The notes under the pieces were generated by a model that worked only from the letters and a program-made list of their open reading frames with translations, was not told where the DNA came from and did not search any database. Shown here piece after piece: positions 6,479-16,086 of a stretch of DNA of 40,327 bases (its first letter is position 1; each line of letters opens with the position of its first letter). The translations under genes and the position numbers were made by a program. This DNA comes from DASSTJ01 sp035707965. GTDB taxonomy: Bacteria; Actinomycetota; Actinomycetes; Actinomycetales; Angustibacteraceae. The stretch covers positions 1-40,327 of the forward strand of contig DASSTJ010000118.1 in NCBI GenBank assembly GCA_035707965.1, in the 5' to 3' direction.

Positions 6479-9400
6479 GTGTGCCCCTTCGAGCCGTCGT
6501 CCGCGGTCGACGCCGTCACGATCGGCGCCTGCTGGCCCTGGTCCAGGCCGGCTCGCCGCACGTACCCCTGGACGTAGCGACGCAGCGCCGCGCCCGTCGG
6601 CCGCCGACCGGGCTGGACATCGCACGTGCCGACCTTGCTCTCCTGGATCAGCACGTTCGGGTCCAAGGTGATGCCGAACAGGTCGTTCGCGGAGTCGCCG
6701 GTCACCAGTCCGCCGGCTCCCCAGTGGTACGGCAGCCACACCTGGTGCACCACCCGGTTCTCGACGCGCAGCGGCGTCAGTCGGTCGGTCACCATGACGC
6801 GGCCCTCGATCGCCGAGCGGGCGGTCACGACGTGGCACCACCCCATGTGCTCCAGGCCCCGTTCAGCGGCCAGCGCCGGCGAGACCTCGACGAACATCTC
6901 GGGCTGCAGCTCGGACAGGTACGGCAGGTAGCGACTCATCCCTCCCGCAGTGTGGTGCTCGGTGAGGCGGCTCGTCGTGAACACGTAGGGGAACACCTCG
7001 ACCTCGTCCGCGTCCGCCGGCGGGCTGGGGTTGAGCGGGTTGTCCGGCCGCCGGTACTCCTTGCGCGTCGGGTTGGCCTGCTGGCCGTAGAGCCGGTTGC
7101 GGACCGGGGACTCCACCGGCTCGTAGTGGGTCGGCAGCGGCCCGTCGATGAGTCCGTGCGCGACGAAGAGAGCGCCCTTGCCGTCGCCGTTCATGATGAA
7201 GGCGTCGTCGCCAGCCAGCGCAGCGACACCGGTCGCGTCGTCAGGTGGGCGGTACGACGGCGGCTTCGTCTTCTCGAAGTCGGGCACGTCGTGGCCGGTC
7301 CACTCGCCGCTCTCGCCGAGGTCCGGGTCCCACCAGACATAGGCCTTGCGCTCGCTCCACGGCCGGCCCTCGGGGTCGGCGGAGGCGCGGTTGTAGAGGA
7401 TCCGCCGGTTCGCCGGCCACGCCCAGCCCCACTCCGGCGCCACCCACGACTGCTCCCGCCCGGGCTTGCGCCGGGCCGCCTGGTTCACCCCGTCCGCGAA
7501 CACGCCGGTGTAGATCCAGCAGCCGCCCAGGGTGGACCCGTCCGCCTTCATCTCGGTGAAGGACGACAGGGGACGTCTCGTCGCGACCTCGTAGCCGTTG
7601 ATCTCCATCAGGACAGCCTCGGCGCTGGGCTCGTCGTGCTCGCCCGAAGTGGGCAGGTCCCAGCTGAGGTCGAGCAGGGGACGGTCCCGCTCGTCGGTGG
7701 AGCCGGCCAGCCGCTCTCGGATCATGCGGCCGAGGTGGTAGAAGAACCACAGCTCCGAGCGGCAGTCGCCGACCGGGTCGACGGCCTTCTCGCGCCACTG
7801 GAGCATGCGCTGCGTCTGCGTGAACGTGCCGTTCTTCTCCACGTGTGACGCGGCTGGCAGCAGGAACACCTCGGTGCGGCACTCCTCCGGCACGATCTCG
7901 CCCGTCTCGACCTCGGGAGAGTTCTTCCAGAACGTCGCGGTCTCGATCTCGAACAGGTCGCGCACCACGAGCCAGTCGAGGTTGGCCATGCCGAGGCGCT
8001 GGGCACGCCCGTGGGCCGACCCGACGGCGGGGTTCTGGCCGAAGACGAAGTAGCCCTTGACCGTGCCGTCGATCATGTCCAGCACGGTCCGGTAGGTGCC
8101 GTGGTCGCCGGTCAGCTTGGGCACGTAGTCGAAGCAGAAGTCGTTCTCCGCCGTCGCGTGGTCGCCCCAGTAGGCCTTCAGCAGGTTGACGGCGTAGGCG
8201 TCGGCGAGGTCCCAGAAACCCTTGCCGCCAGGCTTGCGGATCTTGCCGATCCAGGACTCGAGGTCCGGGTGGTGCTCGGCGTGCGGCATCGGCAGGTAGC
8301 CGGGGAGGATGTCGAACAGGGTCGGGATGTCGGTCGAGCCCTGGATGCTCGCGTGGCCGCGCAACGCCATGATCCCCCCGCCGGTGCGGCCGATGTTGCC
8401 GAGCAGCAGCTGCAGGATCGCGGCCGTGCGGATGTACTGCACGCCGACGCTGTGCTGCGTCCAGCCCACGCTGTACACGAGCGCCGTCGTGCGTTCGCGG
8501 CCCGAGTTCGTCGTCCACGCCTCGCAGACCTCGCGGAACGCCTCCGGCGACACGCCGCAGACCTGCTCGACCAGCTCGGGGGTGTAGCGGGCGAAGTGCC
8601 GCTTGAGGACCTGGTAGACGCAGCGGGGGTCCTGCAGCGTCTCGTCACGCTGCGTGCCCTCGCCGCTGACGACGCCGTGGCTGCCGTGCTGCTGGGCGGA
8701 CGACGTCTCCCGCTGGGTGTGCATGTGGTGCTGGGAACCAGCCTCGTCTTCCTCCCCGGCGTACTGCCAGCTGCTCGGGTCGTAGCTGCGCGTCTCGGCG
8801 TCGAACCCGGAGAACAGGCCCTCGAGGTCGTCGGCGTCGGTGAAGTCGCCGCTGACGATCGTCGCTGCGTTGGTGTACGCGAGGACGTACTCGCGGAAGT
8901 CGAGCTCGTTCGACAGGACGTAGTTGACGATGCCGCCCAGGAAGGCGATGTCGGTCCCGGCGCGCAGCGGCACGTAGGTGTGCGCCAGCGCGCTCGTCCT
9001 CGTGAACCGCGGGTCGACGTGGATGACCTTCGCCCCACGCAGCTTGGCCTCCATCACCCACTGGAAGCCGACCGGGTGGGCCTCCGCCATGTTGGACCCC
9101 TGGATGATGATGCAGTCAGCGTTGGCGAGGTCCTGCTGGAATGTGGTGGCGCCTCCGCGACCGAAGCTGGTCCCCAGACCGGGGACGGTGGCGGAGTGTC
9201 AAATACGCGCCTGGTTCTCGATCTGGATGGCCCCCATCGCCGTGAACAGCTTCTTGATGAGGTAGTTCTCCTCGTTGTCGAGGGTGGCCCCACCGAGACC
9301 GGCGATGCCGAGCGTCCGGCGGACCTTGCGCCCCTGCTCGTCCACGTCCTGCCAGGTGTCCCGTCGGACCTGCACGACCCGGTCCGCGATCATGCCCATC

Positions 9401-9768
9401 GCGGTCCCGAGGTCGAGGTCCTCCCACTCGGTGCCGTACGGCCGGCGGTACCGCACCTTCGTCTGCCGCAACGGGCTCGTCACGAGGTTCTTGCTCGCCG
9501 ACCCCTTCGGGCACAGTCGCCCGCGCGAGACGGGGCTGTCCGGGTCGCCCTCGATCTGGATGACCTTCTCGTCCTTGACGAAGACCTTCTGGCCGCAGCC
9601 GACGGCACAGTACGGGCAGACGCTTCGCGCCACGCGGTCCGCCGTCTCGGTGCGGGCGACGACCTGGTCGGTGCGCTGCGAGCGCACGGCAGCGCCGCGC
9701 CCGAGCAGGTCCGCGCCGGTCGCCTGCCGCAGCACCGGCCAGGCGAGGAACGTCCTGCGCGCCGCCAT
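6475..9768 (-). CDS. Selenocysteine-containing formate dehydrogenase, catalytic alpha subunit (UGA read as Sec190)
   Basis: Molybdopterin oxidoreductase that oxidises formate to CO2. The gene reads through an in-frame UGA at 9201-9199, giving 1097 residues. Upstream of it are the [4Fe-4S] ligands C51, C54, C58 and C86 (VCPYCAVGC through GRLCPKG) and the stretch IENQARI. The UGA then falls exactly where FdnG-type enzymes have Sec or Cys, followed by HSATVPGLGTSFGRGG. Downstream reading is open to 6475 and includes the cofactor-binding MAEAHPVGFQW region and the C-terminal VHQVWLPYHWG motif. A SECIS-like hairpin follows the UGA. The ATG at 9768 has GGAGG upstream. The N-terminus (AARRTFLAWPVLRQ) lacks a convincing Tat signal, so the active site is probably cytoplasmic. 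A His/Gln-rich insert lies near residues 342-372. Automated callers would split this into 9199-9768 and 6475-9090. Confidence 0.93.
9158..9192 (-). promoter_or_regulatory. Bacterial SECIS element within the formate dehydrogenase gene
   Basis: Immediately 3' of the UGA (9201-9199) the message forms GTCCCC-GGTCT-GGGGAC (9186-9170), with an outer ACCG/CGGT pairing (9192-9189 with 9161-9158). The apical GGTCT loop begins 18 bases after the UGA. From memory, the E. coli fdhF SECIS has the same GGUCU loop at the same distance and the same UGACAC start. SelB bound to selenocysteinyl-tRNA would recognise it. The loop and spacing are read directly; the function is inferred. Confidence 0.85.
9199..9201 (-). 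other. UGA selenocysteine codon (Sec190)
   Basis: In-frame TGA between codons for NQARI and HSATV in the formate dehydrogenase alpha gene. Family alignment by eye places Sec or Cys here as the molybdenum/tungsten ligand, next to the conserved histidine. The protein-like frame continues without other stops for 907 codons. Confidence 0.9.
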
Positions 9769-9868
9769 GCCACCGCCTCCTCGAAGGCCGGTAGTACCCA
9801 CGTGCTCCGGTTCGTGCCGGCGTCGTCACGACCGCAGCGATCCGACGTCGTCCCAGGAGCACACCAGG

Positions 9869-9904
9869 GGTGAGCGGTGTCGTCAAGCGGAAGCCCCGCT
9901 CACC
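9869..9904 (-). terminator. Hairpin after rne
   Basis: GGTGAGCGG (9869-9877) pairs perfectly with CCGCTCACC (9896-9904) across an 18-base loop. It begins seven bases after the rne stop codon, with no U-rich tract. It probably ends the rne transcript before the formate dehydrogenase operon. Confidence 0.5.
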
Positions 9905-9911
9905 GCTGCCG

Positions 9912-12900
9912 TCAGGTGGTGGCCGACGTCTCCGGCTCGTGCGGGCGCTCGTCCACGGTGTCGTGCTTGGCGGGCGGTCCGGCCGGCGCCGAGGCCGCAC
10001 GGCGACGACGGCGCGGCTTCGCAGCCGGAGCCTCGGGCTCCTCGGTCGGTGCCTGGACGGCCTGCGGCTGCTCGTCGGGCGCCGGCTCGGCTGCCGCGGC
10101 GTCGACCGGCGCCTGCTCGACCGGCGCCTCGTCGACCGGTGCCTCATCGGCCGGGCGATCCGCTGCGACAGCCGTCTGACTTCCGTCCTGCGTCGTCGAC
10201 GCCGACAGCAGCGCCACCGCAGCCTCGCCGGTCGGCTCCTCGTGGTGCTCGCCCTCGTGGTCCTCGCCGTCGTGGTGCTCGTCGTCGTGATGATCGGCGT
10301 GCCGAGCGAGGGAGGCGACGAGCCCCGCAGGGATGGGGCCGCGGGGCGGCTGCTGGGCGCTGCTGGCGCCGGAGCCGGAGCCGCCGGACGAGCCAGAGCC
10401 GCCCTTGCCCCGCCGGGACCGTCCCGAGCCGCCGTTGCCGCTGTTGCCGCCGGAGCCGTGGCCGTTACCGGAGCCGTTGCCGGAGCCGTTCTTCGACACG
10501 GGCTCGGAGTGCACGATGATGCCGCGGCCGTGGCAGTGGTCGCAGGGCTCGCTGAACACCTCCAGCAGGCCCTGGCCGACCCGCTTGCGCGTCATCTGCA
10601 CGAGCCCGAGGGAGGTCACCTCCGCCACCTGGTGCTTCGTGCGGTCACGTCCGAGGCACTCCACGAGCCGGCGCAGCACGAGGTCGCGGTTGCTCTCGAG
10701 CACCATGTCGATGAAGTCCACGACGATGATGCCGCCGATGTCGCGCAGGCGGAGCTGACGGACGATCTCCTCGGCCGCCTCGAGGTTGTTGCGGGTGACC
10801 GTCTCCTCGAGGTTGCCGCCGGAGCCGGTGAACTTGCCGGTGTTCACGTCGACGACCGTCATGGCTTCCGTGCGGTCGATGACCAACGACCCGCCGCTCG
10901 GCAGGTACACCTTGCGGTCCATCGCCTTGGCGAGCTGCTCGTCGATGCGGTGGGCGACGAAGACGTCCTCCTCGGCCGTCCAGCGGGAGGCACGGTCGGC
11001 CAGGTCCGGCGCCACCTGCTGCAGGTAGGGCTGGACGACGTCCCACGCGCCGGCACCGCTGACGACGAGCTTGGCGAAGTCCTCGTTGAAGACGTCCCGC
11101 ACCACGCGGATCGTCAGGTCCGGCTCGCCGTGCAGCAGCTTCGGCGCCGAGCCGCCCGAGCTCGAGCCGGCCTTCGCCTGGATCTCCTCCCACTGCTGGG
11201 TCAGCCGGGTGACGTCGCGCGCCAGCTCCTCCTCGGTGGCGCCCTCGGCGGCGGTGCGCACGATGACGCCGGCGTGCTCCGGGACGACCGTCTTGAGGAT
11301 CTTCTTCAGCCGCGAGCGCTCGGTGTCGGGCAGCTTGCGCGAGATGCCGGTCATCGAGCTGTTCGGCACGTACACCAGGTAGCGGCCGGGCAGCGAGACC
11401 TGGCTCGTCAGCCGCGCACCCTTGTGGCCGAGCGGGTCCTTGGTGACCTGCACGAGCACGGTGTCGCCGGACTTCAGGGCCTGCTCGATGCGGCGGGGCT
11501 GGCCCTCGAGCCCGGCGGCGTCCCAGTTGACCTCGCCGGCGTAGAGCACGGCGTTGCGGCCCTTGCCGATGTCGACGAACGCCGCTTCCATGCTCGGCAG
11601 CACGTTCTGCACCCGACCGAGGTAGACGTTGCCGATCATCGAGCTGTTGGTCTCGTTGGCGACGTAGTGCTCGACCAGCACGTCGTCCTCGAGCACCGCG
11701 ATCTGCGTCCGCCCGGAGCGCTCACGCACGATCATCGTGCGCTCGACGCTCTCGCGGCGGGCCAGGAACTCCGACTCGGTGATGATCTGCTTGCGTCGGC
11801 CCGCCTCGCGGCCGTCCCGACGGCGCTGCTTCTTCGCCTCGAGCCGCGTGGAGCCCTTGACGGACGCGACCTCGTCGTCGCCCCTGCGGCCGTTGCGCGA
11901 CCTGCCTGAGCCGTTGGGCGCCTCGTCGGAGGTGTCGCTGGAGCCCGAACGGCGGCGACGCCGGCGTCGGCGCCGGCTCGACGAGCCGCTCTCGTCCTCG
12001 TCCCCGTGGTCGTCGTCCTGCTCCTGCGCCGCCTCGTCGTGGTCGCCGGCGGAGGCGTCCGCCTCGCCACGGTCCGCCTCGTCGGACGTCGACGCCCGGC
12101 CGCCGGAGGCGCCCTGACCCTCGCCGTCCTCGCCGTCGCCGCTCTGGCTGTCGCCGTCACCGCGGCGGCGGCGGCCACGACCGCCGCGCCGGCGACGCTT
12201 GCGCCCGCCCTGCTGCTCGTCGTCCTGCTCGTCCGTCGAGCCCTGCGCCGCGTCGTCCTCGCCCGACTCCGTGCTCTCGTCGTCGGCCCGCTCCGGGCGA
12301 CCTTCACGGTCCTGGGCGGACTCCGCCGTGGCCTCGGTGTCGGCACCGACAGGTCCCGCGGGCGACGTCGCACGACGACGACGGCGGGGCGCAGCGGCCG
12401 GCTCCGGCGCCTGGAACAGCACCGCTGCGGCAGCGAGGCCGCCCCCACGCTCGTCGGTCTGCTCGTCGTCGGACTCCGCCTGCGCGCCGCGCACGACCGG
12501 GACGCCGACGCCCGTCAGCACGGACCCCGGCGCGTCGTCCGCAGCGCCCGGCAGCGCCGGCCGCTGGGCCGGCTCGGTGGCCGACTGGTCGGTCGTCGGC
12601 TGGTCGGTGACCGCCTGGTCGGTGGCGGCCTGCGCGCTCGCAGCGGCGGCCTTGCGCGAGCGAGTCGCACGCTTGCGGGCCGGCTTGGTGGACGCGCCGC
12701 CACCCTCAGGCGCCGGCTCGTCCGCGACAGGAGCCGACGAGGTCGGCTGGGTGCCACCGGCCGTCGCGTCACCCGCGGCGTCCTCGGTGCTGGCCGCGTC
12801 GGCGGATGCCTGGCCGGCCGCCGTCGCCTTCGTCGCGCGCTTGCGAGCAGCACGCTTGGCGGGCGGGGCCGCGGCCGTCTCGTCGCCGTCGCTCGAGGGC

Positions 12901-13202
12901 TCTGCCTGACCGCCGGCGCCCGTGCCGGCGTCCGGCTCCTGCGCCAGTGCGGCAGCCGGCGCCGCGGGCGCCTTCTTCGCCCGGCTGGCCCGAGCCCGCT
13001 TGGCAGCCGGTCGGCTCTCCTGCTCCGTCTGCTGGCCGCCCGCGCCCTCGGGGGCTGGTTCTGCGGCGGGCGGACCGGCCGGCCGGCTGGCGGCTCGGCG
13101 ACGCGCCCGCGGAGCACTGGCCTGGCTCGTGTCGTCGCCCGCGCCCTTCGCTGCGGCGTCCGCACCCTGTGCTGCGTTGTCGGTGGTCGAGCTGTCCGTC
13201 AT
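9912..13202 (-). CDS. rne: Ribonuclease E/G family endoribonuclease
   Basis: Single-strand-specific endoribonuclease for rRNA processing and mRNA decay. The ATG at 13202 has GGGAGA about six bases upstream and gives 1096 residues. Residues 1 to about 480 are a low-complexity extension rich in Ala, Glu, Arg, Thr and Asp, ending in a basic RRRRRRR-type patch and GRSRNGRRGDDE. The RNase E/G core follows: EDDVLVEHYV and MIGNVYLGRVQNVLPSMEAAFVDIG starting the S1 region near 510-545, catalytic DIGGIIVVDFIDM near 820, and the zinc-link CDHCHGRG near 886. The C-terminus is Gly/Ser/Asn-rich, then a His/Asp/Glu-rich stretch (HADHHDDEHHDGEDHEGEHH) and an acidic/Pro tail. This layout, with the catalytic core in the middle, is typical of actinobacterial enzymes. 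Confidence 0.95.
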   Translation of the reverse strand: MTDSSTTDNAAQGADAAAKGAGDDTSQASAPRARRRAASRPAGPPAAEPAPEGAGGQQTEQESRPAAKRARASRAKKAPAAPAAALAQEPDAGTGAGGQAEPSSDGDETAAAPPAKRAARKRATKATAAGQASADAASTEDAAGDATAGGTQPTSSAPVADEPAPEGGGASTKPARKRATRSRKAAAASAQAATDQAVTDQPTTDQSATEPAQRPALPGAADDAPGSVLTGVGVPVVRGAQAESDDEQTDERGGGLAAAAVLFQAPEPAAAPRRRRRATSPAGPVGADTEATAESAQDREGRPERADDESTESGEDDAAQGSTDEQDDEQQGGRKRRRRGGRGRRRRGDGDSQSGDGEDGEGQGASGGRASTSDEADRGEADASAGDHDEAAQEQDDDHGDEDESGSSSRRRRRRRRRSGSSDTSDEAPNGSGRSRNGRRGDDEVASVKGSTRLEAKKQRRRDGREAGRRKQIITESEFLARRESVERTMIVRERSGRTQIAVLEDDVLVEHYVANETNSSMIGNVYLGRVQNVLPSMEAAFVDIGKGRNAVLYAGEVNWDAAGLEGQPRRIEQALKSGDTVLVQVTKDPLGHKGARLTSQVSLPGRYLVYVPNSSMTGISRKLPDTERSRLKKILKTVVPEHAGVIVRTAAEGATEEELARDVTRLTQQWEEIQAKAGSSSGGSAPKLLHGEPDLTIRVVRDVFNEDFAKLVVSGAGAWDVVQPYLQQVAPDLADRASRWTAEEDVFVAHRIDEQLAKAMDRKVYLPSGGSLVIDRTEAMTVVDVNTGKFTGSGGNLEETVTRNNLEAAEEIVRQLRLRDIGGIIVVDFIDMVLESNRDLVLRRLVECLGRDRTKHQVAEVTSLGLVQMTRKRVGQGLLEVFSEPCDHCHGRGIIVHSEPVSKNGSGNGSGNGHGSGGNSGNGGSGRSRRGKGGSGSSGGSGSGASSAQQPPRGPIPAGLVASLARHADHHDDEHHDGEDHEGEHHEEPTGEAAVALLSASTTQDGSQTAVAADRPADEAPVDEAPVEQAPVDAAAAEPAPDEQPQAVQAPTEEPEAPAAKPRRRRRAASAPAGPPAKHDTVDERPHEPETSATT

Positions 13203-13340
13203 CGGGAGTCTCCCGTCGGCCCCGGGCGCCGTCCACACCCGTGCCGGCGCCGCGCGGGGCGGTCGCGTCGTCGTACCGCGGCTGCGGTCACGACGGAAGT
13301 CGTGGTCTGCGCCAGGCGCCCGCGTGCTCCGCGTGCGTCG

Positions 13341-14072
13341 TCAGGCGCCGCCGGCGTCGACGGTGGCCAAGGGGTCGGTCACCGTGCCGGCGTCGCTGAG
13401 GGGCCCCTGGGCCAGCCGGGTCACCTGGGGTGGTGACGGCGGCACCAGCTGAGCCACCACGCGCAGCGCGGCGAGGACGTCGTCGGGGCGGACGGCGGGT
13501 GTGGTGTGCCGTACGACCACCTGAAGTATCGCACAGTCGTCCTGATCGACGTCCTCGACGCGCGCGTGCACCACTGCGCCCCGGGCGTCGAACCGGCGCG
13601 GCCCGTTCTTGAAGAGCCGCTCCACCTCGACCGCGTCCCGCGCCATCAGCTGCTCGAGGGCGGCCGTGGCGGCCGCTCGTGTGACGCCGGGCAGCACGAT
13701 CTTCCACTCGCTGGCCTCGAGACGGTCGGCCAGCGACCCGGCGTCCGCCTCGACGACCTGCAGCACGTCGAGCCCCGGCGGGAGGGAGCGGTCGAGGGCC
13801 TCTCGCACCGCCTCCGGATCGCAACGCTCGGTGACGGAGAGCTCGACGTACTCCGCCTCGCTCGCCGTGCCCGTCGGCGCCGAGTTCGCGTACGAGACCT
13901 TCGGGTGCGGGGTGAACCCGGCCGAGTACGCCATCGGGACGGCAGCGCGTCGCAACGCCCGCTCCAGCGCGCGCTGGAAGTCGCGGTGGCTGCTGAAGCG
14001 CAGCCGGCCGCGCTTGGCGTAGCGCAGCCGCAGCTTCTGGACGGCGGGAGCCGGAGCCGGCCCGTCGGGCAT
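13341..14072 (-). CDS. TIGR03936 / DUF2344 family protein
   Basis: Conserved protein encoded beside a B12-binding radical SAM protein across actinomycetes and Firmicutes; precise function unknown to me. The family core starts VQKLRLRYAKRGRLRFSSHR and continues ALRRAAVPMAYSAGFTPHPK and EAEYVELSVTE. ATG at 14072 gives 243 residues. In-frame GTG codons at 14096 and 14135 are possible earlier starts, and none has a convincing ribosome binding site, so the start is uncertain. The C-terminal third (VVRHTTPAVRPDDVLAAL onward) is Pro/Val-rich. It lies 88 bases downstream of the radical SAM gene, or 25 if the GTG at 14135 is used, and 138 bases before rne. Confidence 0.85.
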   Translation of the reverse strand: MPDGPAPAPAVQKLRLRYAKRGRLRFSSHRDFQRALERALRRAAVPMAYSAGFTPHPKVSYANSAPTGTASEAEYVELSVTERCDPEAVREALDRSLPPGLDVLQVVEADAGSLADRLEASEWKIVLPGVTRAAATAALEQLMARDAVEVERLFKNGPRRFDARGAVVHARVEDVDQDDCAILQVVVRHTTPAVRPDDVLAALRVVAQLVPPSPPQVTRLAQGPLSDAGTVTDPLATVDAGGA

Positions 14073-14160
14073 CGGCGCCTGCTGTCGGGGCGTCACCGGC
14101 TCAGCACCAGCCCCGGCGTCAGGGAGCCTGCCCACCGCACGCGATCACGACCCTGCCCGG

Positions 14161-16086
14161 TCACCGGGCGACCGTCAGCGGCAGCAGCGTCTTGCCGGTC
14201 GGGCCCACCTGGATCTCCGTACCCATCTGCGGGCAGACGCCGCAGTCGAAGCACGGCGTCCAGCGGCAGTCGTCCACCTCCACCTCGGACAGCGCGTCCT
14301 GCCAGTCCTCCCAGAGCCAGTCCTTGTCGAGGCCCGAGTCGAGGTGGTCCCACGGCAGCACCTCGGTGAAGTCGCGCTCCCGCGTCGTGTACCAGTCCAC
14401 GTCCACCGGCTCGTCCGCGAACGCGACCTCCGCCGCCGCCATCCAGCGGCCGTACGAGAAGTGCTCGCTCCAGCCGTCGAAGCGCCCGCCGTCGCGCCAG
14501 ACGGCCTCGATCACCCGGCCGACACGGCGGTCCCCGCGCGACAGCAGTCCCTCGACGATGCCGGGCTTGCCGTCGTGGTACCGGAAGCCGATCGCCTTGC
14601 CGTAGCTCTTGTCGGCCCGGATGGCGTCACGCAGCTTGGCGAGCCTCGCGTCGGTGGTCTCGGCGTCGAGCTGCGGCGCCCACTGGAACGGTGTGTGCGG
14701 CTTGGGCACGAAGCCGCCGATGCTCACCGTGCAGCGGATGTCCTTGCGTCCGCTGACCTCGCGCCCCTTGGCGATCACCCTGGTGGCCATGCCGGCGATC
14801 GCGAGCACGTCGTCGTCCGTCTCGGTGGGCAGACCGCACATGAAGTACAGCTTCACCTGGCGCCAGCCGGCCGAGTACGCGGCGGCGACCGTGCGGATGA
14901 GGTCGTCCTCGCTGACCATCTTGTTGATCACGCGCCGCAGCCGCTCGCTGCCGCCCTCAGGGGCGAACGTCAGGCCCGAGCGGCGGCCGCCCCGCGACAG
15001 CTCGCCCGCCAGGTCGATGTTGAAGGCGTCGACGCGGGTCGAGGGCAGCGACAGGCTCGTGTTGGTGCCCTCGTACCGGTCGGCGAGGCCCTTGGTGACG
15101 TCGGCGATCTCGGAGTGGTCCGCGCTCGACAGGCTGAGCAGCCCCACCTCCTCGAACCCGGTGGCCGCCAGGCCGCGCTCGACCATCTCGCCGATGCCGG
15201 TGATGCTGCGCTCGCGCACGGGCCGCGTGATCATGCCGGCCTGGCAGAAGCGGCAGCCACGGGTGCAGCCGCGGAAGATCTCGACGCTCATGCGCTCGTG
15301 CACGCTCTCGGCAAGCGGCACCAGCGGCTTCTTCGGGTACGGCCACGCGTCGAGGTCCATGACCGTGTGCTTGCTGACGCGCCACGGCACTCCGGCGCGG
15401 TTGGGCACGACGCGCTTGATGCGGCCGTCGGGCAGGTACTCGACGTCGTAGAACCGGGGGACGTAGACGCCGCCCGTCTTCGCCAGGCGCAGCAGCAGCT
15501 CGCCGCGCCCGCCGGGGCGGCCCTCGGCCTTCCACCGCCGGATGACGTCGGTGATCTCGAGCACCGCCTGCTCGCCGTCCCCCAGCACCGCCGCGTCGAC
15601 GAAGTCGGCGATCGGCTCCGGGTTGAAGGCGGCGTGGCCCCCGGCGATGACGACCGGGTCCGCATCGGTGCGGTCGACGGCGTGCAGCGGGATGCCCGCC
15701 AGGTCGAGCGCGGTGAGCAGGTTGGTGTAGCCGAGCTCGGTCGAGAAGGAGATACCCAGCACGTCGAAGGCACCCACGGGCCGGTGGGCGTCGACGGTGA
15801 ACTGCGGCACCCCGTGCTCACGCATGAGCGCCTCGAGGTCGGGCCACACCGAGTAGGTGCGCTCGGCCAGCACGTCGGGCTGCTCGTTGAGCACCTCGTA
15901 GAGGATCATCGACCCCTGGTTCGACACGCCGACCTCGTAGGCGTCCGGGTACATGAGCGCCCACCTGACCGTGGCGTCGTCCCACTCCTTGACCGTGGAG
16001 TTGAGCTCGCCCCCCACGTACTGGATGGGCTTGCTGACGCGGGCCAGCAGGGGCTCGAGCCGCGGGAAGACGGACTCGACCGGCAT
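14161..16086 (-). CDS. B12-binding radical SAM protein, TIGR03960 family
   Basis: Large radical SAM protein of unknown substrate, nearly always paired with the DUF2344 protein that follows. The 641 residues hold an N-terminal B12-binding-like fold (about 60-200, with LGISFSTELGYTNLL and VVIAGGHAAFNPEP), then the radical SAM core with the cluster motif CTRGCRFCQ near 270 and the downstream GLTFAPEGGSERLR and YFMCGLPTETDDD stretches. The C-terminus holds a second cysteine group, CRWTPCFDCGVCPQMG, which could bind another metal centre. ATG at 16086. Joint conservation with DUF2344 and rne suggests a role in RNA or ribosome-related modification; this is inference from context only. Confidence 0.92.
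   Translation of the reverse strand: MPVESVFPRLEPLLARVSKPIQYVGGELNSTVKEWDDATVRWALMYPDAYEVGVSNQGSMILYEVLNEQPDVLAERTYSVWPDLEALMREHGVPQFTVDAHRPVGAFDVLGISFSTELGYTNLLTALDLAGIPLHAVDRTDADPVVIAGGHAAFNPEPIADFVDAAVLGDGEQAVLEITDVIRRWKAEGRPGGRGELLLRLAKTGGVYVPRFYDVEYLPDGRIKRVVPNRAGVPWRVSKHTVMDLDAWPYPKKPLVPLAESVHERMSVEIFRGCTRGCRFCQAGMITRPVRERSITGIGEMVERGLAATGFEEVGLLSLSSADHSEIADVTKGLADRYEGTNTSLSLPSTRVDAFNIDLAGELSRGGRRSGLTFAPEGGSERLRRVINKMVSEDDLIRTVAAAYSAGWRQVKLYFMCGLPTETDDDVLAIAGMATRVIAKGREVSGRKDIRCTVSIGGFVPKPHTPFQWAPQLDAETTDARLAKLRDAIRADKSYGKAIGFRYHDGKPGIVEGLLSRGDRRVGRVIEAVWRDGGRFDGWSEHFSYGRWMAAAEVAFADEPVDVDWYTTRERDFTEVLPWDHLDSGLDKDWLWEDWQDALSEVEVDDCRWTPCFDCGVCPQMGTEIQVGPTGKTLLPLTVAR

Noticed and set aside
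9199..9801. Stand-alone 200-residue formate dehydrogenase fragment
   Set aside because: The stop is the selenocysteine codon, so this is the N-terminal part of the full gene rather than a separate or broken one.
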